In this document: positions 56,042 through 64,000 of the stretch, piece by piece | Layout of the letters: each line of letters starts with the position of its first letter | Position numbering within the stretch: the stretch's first letter is position 1 | Source: Cladopsammia gracilis | Taxonomy: Eukaryota > Cnidaria > Anthozoa > Scleractinia > Dendrophylliidae | Assembly: GCA_022457155.1 (NCBI GenBank) | Contig: JAJGOT010000275.1 | Coordinates: 222,501-286,500 of the forward strand | DNA: 64,000 bases | Reading direction: 5' to 3' | The notes under the pieces: generated by a model | Database searches by the model: none | Seen by the model: only the letters and a program-made list of their open reading frames with translations | Told to the model about the DNA's origin: nothing | Made by a program: the position numbers and the translations under genes

Positions 56042-59000
56042 GTAAGTAAGCTTACTATTCCCTTTTGAGGAGTCGCTGTAGAATACCCTGCCACTCCTGA
56101 CCAGTTCATTTATATGTGTCAGGACACTTTGTAGAATGAGGCAGATCAAATAAGACACTTCCTATGCAACTAAACGGCAGGGTAAAATATTTCTAAAGTT
56201 GAGTGTTCTTTAAAAAAAAAAAACCACTGCAGGCCAGTTAACTTTCTCGAGGAGTTTGGTCTTAATCGAGGGACTGGTTATTAAACATTGCAGACTTCAG
56301 TGGCGATAACAAAAGAGCTACCACAGGCAGACCACCCAATATTTGTGTGTGTTGCGTGATATCGTTCAATGGCGGTTACAAAAGAAATATGGGTTAACAT
56401 AAATAACTTGGCCGCGATTTGCTCTGAATACTAAGTTTATCCTATATGTTCAAAAGTTTAGATGAAATGTTAAATGAGTCTTTATTTTTTGCCCGTTCTG
56501 AGCCGTTTAAGGTGTCATTTCGCGAGATAATTTATCGAACCCCAAGTGTAAGAAGAGAAAGAGAGACAAGGCAGGCAACAAACCAGTCGGCGACCGCGAC
56601 CTTGTCCACTTCAAGCGCGATCTGACGCTAAACCAGCATCAGATTGAGCACAAATTTCTTCGTACTTGTGCCGAGCTTGAGCTTCATCCTTCCAGAATTT
56701 TTCGAGAAAAGCGATCCTGAAGTCCGAAAAACTGCTTTCTCAATATGATCGGTGCCAGATTCATGACCAAAGGAATATGAAGAATGCGAGTCCATTCGAA
56801 TCTACCAATCAACGCAACGCATCGCTGCCGTTGGCGGTTCAAAAGCCCATTGGTAGATTCGAATGAACTCGCATTCTTCAGATTCCTTTGGTCATGAATC
56901 TGGCACCGATCATATTGAGAAAGCAGTTTTTCGGACTTCAGGATCGCTTTTCTCGAAAAATTCTGGAAGGATGAAGCTCAAGCTCGGCACAAGTACGAAG
57001 AAATTTGTGCTCAATCAGATGCCGGCGTTTTCGAGGTGAGAAATGTGCTGGTTTAGCGTCAGATCGCGCTTGAAGTGGACAAGGTCGCGGTCGCCGGCTG
57101 GTTTGTTGCCTGCCTTGTCTCTCTTTCTCTTCTTACACTTGGGGTTCGATAAATTATCTTGCGAAATGACACCTTAAACGGCTCAGAACTGGCAAAAAAT
57201 AACACACAAGACTCTTTTAACATTTCATCAAAACTTTTATTGAACATATAGGATAAACTTAGTATTCAGAGCAAATCGCGGCCAAGTTATTTATGTTAAC
57301 CCATATTTCTTTTGTAACCGCCATTGAACGATATCACCCAACACACACAAACATCGGGTGGTCCGCCTGTGGAGCTACATGTACAATTTATGTTGAACTG
57401 TACTTGACCGTGCACATATTTTATGTTTCGATCACATGGAATGACTGAATAACTTAATGGCAACATTTCTATTGGTCAGTTGCTGGAACAAATGTTCGAC
57501 ATCTTTTGTGTTGTGCACGGTCAAGGCTGAAAAACGATAACAAACATATCGAACAAAGACATTTTCTCAAGTTTTATAACCATAGGCCACTTCGAAAAAT
57601 ACCATAATACTCTTTAAAGTGCAGATTTGGGTGGTGCTTGACGTAAGCCTGATTTTTCCAATTTCTTTTGTTTTCAGCACAAACTGCACGTGCTATGCTT
57701 CAACTTCTTGGCAATTTGCATACGGTGCATGTTTGTATACGAACACACAATGCTACGTTGTAGCATACCTACATGTACTCTGAATTTCATTGCGTCATTC
57801 GAACAAAGGAGACTTGAATAATTACACTCCGGTGAAGCTGAGCCTGCAAATAAGACGTTACTATGGTATTTTTTGAAATGGGCTATTAAAGAAATAAAAA
57901 ACGCGCCGAGTGCATTATTGAGTTATATAAGCACACAGGAATTTTTAAGAACACGAGAGAAGTGCAGAGAAGCGCGAGCCAAAGGCGAGTGCTTCTCGCA
58001 CTTCTTGAGTGTTCTTTAAAATTCCCAAGTGCTTATAACTCAACAATGCACGAGGAACAAGTTTTTTATTTCTTTTATAAAATAAAAACGGTTATAATGA
58101 ACCTTACGTCACGCGCATGCTTTATCGAGTTATAATGAACTCGGTTTAACCAATCATAGCGCGTGCATTTCCCTGAGCATTTTATATTGCGCTTTATTAA
58201 CTATGGTCTCAGTGATCAGGACCTTTCAGTGTGTAATCTTCCACACTTACAGGAGGGCTCTGAACAGTTAAATGCCCAAGTTATTTCTACATTGGGGGAG
58301 GGGGTGGTTCCCTCCTGGGATAGAGGGACTGTTGTTTCAATACATACAGTGAACATGTAGGTATCCAGTCAGTTTTTTCCATGGTAAAATTTGCCCCCTG
58401 TCAGATCCTGCTGCCTCTTCCCCTGCCCCCAAAAAATAAGATCACTCCACATGCCCTTTATGAGCTCATGGTCTTTTTTTATCAACGGAAGAATTTGACT
58501 AATGTTTTCTGCCAAAAATTTCAGTGTTTGATATTTTTAAAGTTAAGCAAGTTTAATTTAGTAGAGTCTGATCACACCATGAACACACTTTCAAAAACAG
58601 CTCTTCTACAATGTAGTTTGTTAAACTATTATCAAAAAGAAGGTAAATTGTCTTTAAAACACCTGTATGATTCCCTTTTCCTTGACTTTGTTGGGCAAAC
58701 ATCAAATACATGCTTGTTACATCTCAAACTCATTTAATCCATCAAGCCCCAATACTGATCAGCATCAAAATTTTAATTTCTCCTTGTAATATCAATGCTT
58801 GGTCATTTAGAGAGGTCACGAGAATTAAGGATATGATGGGTGATGTCGCAGCTCTTAGAAGGTCTCACACCATTGGCTTGCCACCCTTAGACCTAACAAT
58901 AGGACAAACAACACAACAATGGACCCTAACCCTAAAAACAATAGCAGCCTTGTTTTACAAGGCCAATGAAAATAGAAGCTTCTAAGAGCTGCGACCCTAC

Positions 59001-62000
59001 CGGATATGATCACCCAAGATGAATTCTCAAGATATTTGAACAATGTCTTCTCACTACTACTATACTGCAATAAATGTATAGGGACAAGAAATGAGAATTT
59101 GTATTTTAATATTGAGAATTAAAGGGTATAAATCCATCAAGCTTGGACAAAGAAAATCATTAGCATGACAGAGGTTTGGAAACCTGATCTTAATTAGCAT
59201 AGATTTTGTTGATTTTATTCCTTCATTTTGTCTGTATTTAATAATCAGTTTGTGAAGTTATGTCGAACATTTAAAAGAGTGTTTCATCAGGTATCCAAAC
59301 ACTTTGAAGTTGGTTTTGTCATGAGCTCACAACAACATTTTAAGCCGAGTAATGGGACTGAGGAAGAAATTCACCTTGTCATTAGCAACTAAAATAACCG
59401 CGAACCAGTTATCATTCAACCAACAGATCTAACATGAAAAAAACAACACAACAACATCAGAGACTATATTCTTGCATCAAGCTTCATACACTTCAGTTAG
59501 GTAGCAATTCCTCCACGGCAAGCTTGACAAATTTTGTTTTTAGAGGTACATGTATCAACCTTGAAAAAATAAAGCTCCTCAACAGATGCAACACGTCAGT
59601 AAACCATCGGCCACAACTTCCCAGTGTTTCCAAGTCTTTTGTTTCAAGCACACTCAACTAGCATTTTTGAAGCAAAAATGAAAACGAATTTAAAATATAC
59701 ACTATTTACTCTATATACACTATTTACATGATTGAAGAACACAGTAAGCAAAGGAAATGTCATGAAAAAGGTTATGTGAAGAATCATCCAAGGTGATGGC
59801 CATTCACAGACAAGTGGAACTAACTGCAGAATCTGCAAAAAAAAAAAACTGCAGAATCTGACTTCTGCACATGTATACATTGCTCCAAGCTCATTTTTTC
59901 AATAAGTCGCCTAGCTTTTGGCGACCTACATTAATTTTTTAAAATGGTCGCCATTAGAAAATTTCGGTCACCAAAAATTGTCGTTTCATTAATGCAAGAC
60001 ACTTCATGCTACTTTACATGAAGACAGTACTGCTGAAAGTTTTCAAAATGGCTGCTCAATGAATTCAAAGCTGCATTATGCAGATCCTTATGTCAGTACA
60101 CATGTCTTGCAATGCAAGAGGAACATATTTATCATTTACCTTTTTCAGGAGAAAAGCATGGTAATATTTCTTTGATTTTACAATGATTCATTTAAAAATC
60201 GAAAAAACGTAAAGTCAACTTTATTGTTTTGAGCTTAAATCCTTTGGTCGCCAAATGGCAACCTTCGCCGATAATTCAGGTGCCAATTTTTTTTCACTTG
60301 CCATGGCGACCAAAATGGTCACAGCTTGGAGCGCTGGTATACGAATCAGTGGAATGTTTACTGAAAAATAGAACAATGGGATCTCTTCCATAAAAGGCAA
60401 GTATCTTGGCCCAAATCAAGATTCTTTGTAAATTTTTCATAAAAATAAGTCTTTTGACCAATGGGATTGCCGGGAATTAATTACTTAATTCAATAAAAAT
60501 CAATGCTACTGCTCATGCATTACCTTGCACCCCTTTCCTTCTTGGGTGAACCATAACTTAAAAAAAAATTGGATGCGCCTTGTTTTTTCGACCCACTTTT
60601 TGGTGTTTGGAAGTCCTAATGAAACACTCTTCCTCATGTTTGTTATATCACATGAGAAGAAGAATCTTACATCACGAAGAGGTTAATTTCCAGCATTTCA
60701 TGCTTCTAGAGTGGAGCCATCAAACTTTTTGAGGGGACTTTGGTGGGGGTAGCAATCTGAAGTGGGGGGGGGGGGGGGGGGGGGGGGGCAATCTGACTGC
60801 GGGCAAAACTCCCTGCCATCCAGGGAGAACTAGTAATAATATTATATTCTTAGTTGTTTATCGTGTAGAGACTGGATTAAGCTCCAGCTGCATGGACCAT
60901 CTGTGGTACAAAGTGGAACACTTATACCTTTATCTCATACATGTACTTAATATATAAACAGTACTTTACTTACTGATACATTTGTTTAACTGTTTATTTT
61001 CTTTATTTTAAGCTGATGCCCCTCCCCATGGCCTTGGATTAGAACATGATGGCTTCCCCCAAGGCTGCCCCTCAGGGAATGATCCTATGAAGGCTTGTAA
61101 AACCATGGTTGAAAATGGAATAGTTCTGTACTGCGTGGGATGTGAACCAAACATCTTGAGATACAAAGATTTCTACATGGGCTTAGCATTCAAAACAGGT
61201 GGACAGTATGTGCCTCTTTCCAGAGCCCAGGCACTGTCACAGGTGGGAAAAATCTTTAAGTTCATTTTTAATTAGCCCTTTTTTATAAAATTACCAAAGG
61301 AATGCACTGCTGTCCTCTTCTAAGTCTTTTACTGACTTATAGCTGTAGCATTGGATGAAGATTAAACTCATAGTCCAGTGCCAAAAGTGAGAACCTGTTT
61401 GTACAACAATACATTTTATAATAAACAGCACCACCAGAAAGTACTGTCTGATACCTTTCATTTAAATGGCCACACTTAAGCGTTTCGTCCACAGACTCAA
61501 AAGTTAGAACCACATTGTATAACATGATAAACATCACCGCTAGAAAGTACTTCTTCAATAGCTTTGATTTGAATGGTCACACCTTAGGGATGCCATGTTA
61601 TTCACGTAATATTATTGTTGAGACTGAGCAGGCCCCAGATGTAATTTTTTATGGGACTGCTTTGAAACCTTTTTTTACTCATGTTTTTGGCAGGTTATAA
61701 TAAACGGAACATTGGAGGAAGTTTCTCAGGAAAACCTCATGGGATACGTTGAAGATTTTTTGCACATGGAACTGGCTAAACGTCGTGCGGAGAAAAAGAC
61801 CACTACCGTTGATGACCTAGCCACAGAACTCGAGAAACATCTCAGCCTTCGAAGTGTCAACTGCCAGCAGCTACAATGCAACAATGAGGCTCTTGAACCA
61901 GCCACACCCAAAGCCAGACAAATTGCTGGGAAACAGCGCTTGGCTGAAGTACGAGAACTGTTAAAAGGCAGTGAGCCAATGGACTATCGATCATTCCGCA

Positions 62001-62176
62001 ATATGGGAGTGACAACGGTGGAAGTGACCTTAACTGTTCCAGCACCCGTTACAAAAAATGCGTGTGAGAGGTGTCTAGTGAAGGAACTGGGGAGAAACAA
62101 GATACCAGTGACACATGACGAGCAGACTGGTGAACTTACCATTGATATTGATGCCATTGACATTGACTGGCTATAA
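55558..62176 (+). CDS. VWA domain protein (VwkA-like von Willebrand factor A fold), three exons
   Basis: Exons 55558..56041, 61013..61242 and 61694..62176 join with phases 1 and 0 to 398 codons. Residues 52-238 are a von Willebrand factor type A domain: VDLAFIVDCTGSMGPYI carries the MIDAS in the DxTGS form, ASGGGDGPESV is the second metal-site loop, and VLIADAPPHGLG spans the first junction and is the central strand. The TGSMG and GGGDGPE pattern is that of VWA proteins related to Dictyostelium VwkA rather than integrin or matrix VWAs. No kinase domain is present here. The C-terminal 160 residues are charged, with a possible coiled region at about 250-290, then TTVEVTLTVPAPVT and an acidic DIDAIDIDWL end; I do not recognise this part. 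No signal peptide, so probably intracellular. An in-frame ATG at 55663 (MAFPDPW) is an alternative start giving 363 residues. Confidence 0.85.
56316..57375. mobile_element. 1.06-kb palindromic element in VWA intron 1
   Basis: Arms of about 500 bp are inverted almost base for base: TTCAATGGCGGTTACAAAAG / CTTTTGTAACCGCCATTGAA, and CCAGATTCATGACCAAAGGA on both sides of the centre near 56840. A frame in the right arm is not a gene. Confidence 0.92.
57584..57887. mobile_element. MITE family 5, copy 2
   Basis: Same ends as copy 1 (AGGCCACTTCGAAAAATACC; GGTATTTTTTGAAATGGGCT) and the same inner words (GCACAAACTGCACGTGCTAT, GAGCCTGCA). Located in VWA intron 1, inverted relative to copy 1. Confidence 0.8.
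57888..59250. other. VWA intron 1, middle part
   Basis: Contains a foldback around 57900..58060 (GAGTTATATAAGCACACAGG / CTTATAACTCAACAATGC) and frames of up to 118 codons without signatures. No exon fits the phase between VWA exons 1 and 2. Confidence 0.5.
60568..60650. repeat. Foldback repeat family 2, partial copies
   Basis: GATGCGCCTTG, CACTTTTTGGTGTTTGG and CCTAATGAAACACTCTTCC form one arm. The other arm type (AGTGTTTCATCAGGTATCC) is at 59255..59320. The two halves face each other over 1.3 kb in the VWA gene intron. Confidence 0.55.
60764..60788. repeat. 25-base poly-G run
   Basis: Homopolymer in VWA intron 1 joining a GGTGGGGGT stretch to a SINE fragment. Length is prone to assembly error. 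Confidence 0.85.
60789..60950 (+). mobile_element. SINE 3' fragment, same family as 23649..23965
   Basis: Shares the CATCCAGGGAG, TTAGTTG, GGATTAAGCTCC and CATCTGTGG series in order with the 23649 element, preceded by a 25-G run. The head is missing. Confidence 0.5.
61013..61242 (+). CDS. VWA gene exon 2
   Basis: 230 nt, long pyrimidine-rich tract with TTTAAG acceptor, CAG/GTGGGA donor. It encodes ADAPPHGLG, then NGIVLYCVGCEPN and GLAFKTGGQYVPLS, the last strands and helix of the VWA domain. Confidence 0.9.
61400..61590 (-). repeat. 105-bp repeat family, inverted, in VWA intron 2
   Basis: Minus strand carries AACTTTTGAGTCTGTGGACG and GGCCATTTAAATGAAAGG with AGTACTTTC. It fills most of the intron between VWA exons 2 and 3. 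Confidence 0.7.
61694..62176 (+). CDS. VWA gene exon 3 (stop codon)
   Basis: 160 codons and TAA, acceptor TTTGGCAG. It contains the MELAKRRAEKKTTTVDDLA helix, the MDYRSFRNMGVTTVEVTL motif and a CERC pair. An ATTAAA at 62205 could serve as a polyadenylation signal. Confidence 0.88.
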   Translation, partial: VIINGTLEEVSQENLMGYVEDFLHMELAKRRAEKKTTTVDDLATELEKHLSLRSVNCQQLQCNNEALEPATPKARQIAGKQRLAEVRELLKGSEPMDYRSFRNMGVTTVEVTLTVPAPVTKNACERCLVKELGRNKIPVTHDEQTGELTIDIDAIDIDWL

Positions 62177-62290
62177 ACTTGTTGACATCATTAATTTTTC
62201 TAAAATTAAAGCACTACAAGTATCACTTGCACCTTCATGTAAGTACAGCCTGTATGAACAAATCATGCGAACTTACATTAAAGTACAGTG

Positions 62291-62452
62291 AACTTTCTCT
62301 TAGCCAGACACCCTCAGGACCAGCCGTGGCTGTCTGTCTTATGGACGTTTCTGCCTTATAGAGAGTGCACATGTAGTTACAAATAAATGAGTGAAATTCG
62401 ACCTGAACCAGCCAAGCGTCTTAGAGAGGTGTCTGGCTTTCAGAGAGTTGAC
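62291..62452. mobile_element. Small TIR element downstream of the VWA gene
   Basis: CTCTCTTAGCCAGACACC and GGTGTCTGGCTTTCAGAGAG are inverted ends. An AATAAA at 62392 lies inside it. Confidence 0.65.
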
Positions 62453-62639
62453 TGTCTGAACAAATCATGTGAAGACAGCTTTAATTCCTGTCTTTCTTGA
62501 TGTATCTTGTGTTCATGCTTAGATGCAATCAACAGAAATTTTGATCAACAAGAGATTTTTTTAATTTATTATTTTTTTCCTGGAGGCAGTGAACCTTAAG
62601 ATCTCTGTGTGAGTGGATTGAAAGGGACACTTTCCTGCC

Positions 62640-62870
62640 AAAATAACCAAATTTTGCTTTCCTTGTTACCATGTTATATTGCCAATTGCCACAAAAATAA
62701 ACAAATTACAATGTAGTTGGATAGAAAGATTCTATAGAGTAAAACACAAGCAGCAGTTTGGAGACAAAGTGCAGGATTGCAAGGATGGAAGTGGATTACA
62801 GTTCATCAAATTTGATTTCGTGACAGGCAGTCAAGAAATCAAAATTACCAGAATGTTTACATTTTAAGCA
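62640..62870 (+). repeat. Dispersed repeat family 4, copy 3
   Basis: GCAGCAGTTTGGAGACAAAG, CAAGGATGGAAGTGGATTAC and GTTCATCAAATTTGATTTCG match copies 1 and 2. Located about 0.5 kb past the VWA gene stop. Confidence 0.7.
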
Positions 62871-64000
62871 GTTCTTTTGTCTCATTGAGTAATATATTTT
62901 TTTGCTTTCATCACTTTTCGTCACTTTTTTGCTGTATGTACTCAAATAGCATCCCTGGTCTCTGATCAACCCTTCTACATGTAGGCATGAAGGGAACAGA
63001 GCGGGAAGGGGAGGGCTTTGATAAATGTGTTTTTGTATTGACAGGACATTACACTGTAGACTGACGATTGTCTTGCACGCAGAAACACTGCTGTCTCAAT
63101 GAGTTGTGTCCAAGATTGTAGCTTCTAGCCATAACCATGAAAACACAATAATTATATCAGCGAGGACAAAACAGTGTCCCTTTAAGGATACACTGTAAGT
63201 TACAATTTACATGTACATGTTAGAATAATAATTTATTTAGGTTCATAGTTTATCGCGTTTGAAGAACGCAATTCTAATTTGGTTTGTGTTGGTTGTCCTG
63301 TGGTTTACATGCAGTAAAATTTGAGATTTTTTGGTAGACGGTCTTCCAAATGGCCCCCCCCCCCCCCCATTGTTTTTTCAGGGGCTCATTATCGCCGGAA
63401 GTTCCTTCGAACGTGTCTCTATGATCTCCGATTACTGCTAGTATAGTATATATAGGTTTTTCACATGCAGTCATAGTTAAGGTTAAGGTTGTAGTATGTT
63501 AAATGGCCATTACCGGTATGTTTCAAATGTATGTTAATCTTAAGCCAAGGTGTTTCTCACTTTCCACTCTTTTCTTGTCTCCGTTTTGCATATGAATTTT
63601 AGCTGTTGAAAATATTGTCATGCATGCTTGCAAAGATATTAGAGTACAGTGATGTTTTTTTTTTTTTCACAGTGGTTCAGTACCTGGGGGGGGGGGGGGG
63701 AGGGGAGGGGAACTCCTATATACAAATGAAGAGGGTGCTCAGAATTTTTTTTAAAACACCATAAAATGTACCAGAATCTTGTTTGATTGGTGTGGTGCAA
63801 ATGATTTTTTACCCCTAAGAGGTACCAATTCTAAAACAACACGTCATAATTATTCTGTCATATTTTTTTGGCTTTATACCCTAAAAAGTACTGCAATAAA
63901 CCTAACTGTGGTCATTTTAGATTTGAGTACCCTAACTGGTACCAATCTGCAAATTTTGACCCCTAAAAGGTACGATGAGCACCCCTGTCATATTATATGG
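62871..64000. other. Downstream region, no gene seen
   Basis: Homopolymer runs and a GGTACC-type set of short repeats near 63700..63990 (CCTAAAAGGTAC, CCCTAAGAGGTACC). No coding recognised. Confidence 0.5.
63354..63368. repeat. 15-base poly-C run
   Basis: Homopolymer in the region downstream of the VWA gene; a 15-base poly-G run at 63686..63700 is its inverted counterpart about 320 bp away. Confidence 0.85.

Noticed and set aside
58381..58737. 118-codon plus-strand frame in VWA intron 1
   Set aside because: No signature, and joining it would break the phase that links VWA exons 1 and 2.

Overview
This is a eukaryotic window, most likely from an anthozoan cnidarian and plausibly a reef-building coral. 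It is AT-rich. The genes are split into short exons separated by kilobase introns, and the introns are crowded with foldback elements, MITE-like elements, tRNA-derived SINEs, a LINE 3' end, a decayed DIRS/Gypsy-type retroelement and minisatellites. The species assignment is inference: several repeats resemble dispersed repeats I associate with coral genomes, and nothing in the sequence proves it.

Three protein-coding loci can be assembled from splice sites, reading frame and family signatures. (1) A gelsolin/severin-like gene on the minus strand starts at 27898 and runs down to at least 17089; seven exons are resolved and the 3' end is not. (2) A second gelsolin-repeat gene on the minus strand starts at 49864 and runs to about 31713. 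Thirteen exons encode two gelsolin-like repeats, a basic linker, one transmembrane helix and a short C-terminal segment, so it reads as a membrane-anchored gelsolin. (3) A von Willebrand factor A domain gene on the plus strand, 55558..62176, has three exons, and its VWA domain is of the DxTGSMG (VwkA-like) type. The two gelsolin genes share five intron positions and phases, so they look like an ancient tandem duplication. Their decay is complementary: the first keeps a canonical repeat 1 and has a divergent repeat 2, while the second has a degenerate repeat 1 and a better preserved repeat 2.

Layout. 1..17000 has no firm gene; it holds MITEs, foldbacks, a SINE, a 43-bp minisatellite (13727..14510) and one weak three-exon candidate gene (6628..11967). 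17089..27898 is gelsolin gene A, whose introns hold a LINE 3' end, a SINE-like element, an exact 100-bp triplication and the decayed retroelement (19642..22380). 27899..31700 is intergenic, with 105-bp tandem repeats. 31713..49864 is gelsolin gene B, with at least seven foldback or TIR elements in its introns, including a 1.65-kb palindrome at 44751..46404. 49900..55500 is intergenic, with a SINE nested inside a TIR element, a TAAG microsatellite and another foldback. 55558..62176 is the VWA gene; its 5-kb first intron holds a 1.06-kb palindrome and a MITE whose partner copy lies in gene B. 62180..64000 is downstream repeats.

Functionally, the gelsolin pair should act on actin filaments, one protein probably soluble and the other tethered to a membrane. 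The VWA protein has no evident functional link to them. Gene models rest on reading splice signals and frames by eye; no transcript or database search was available.
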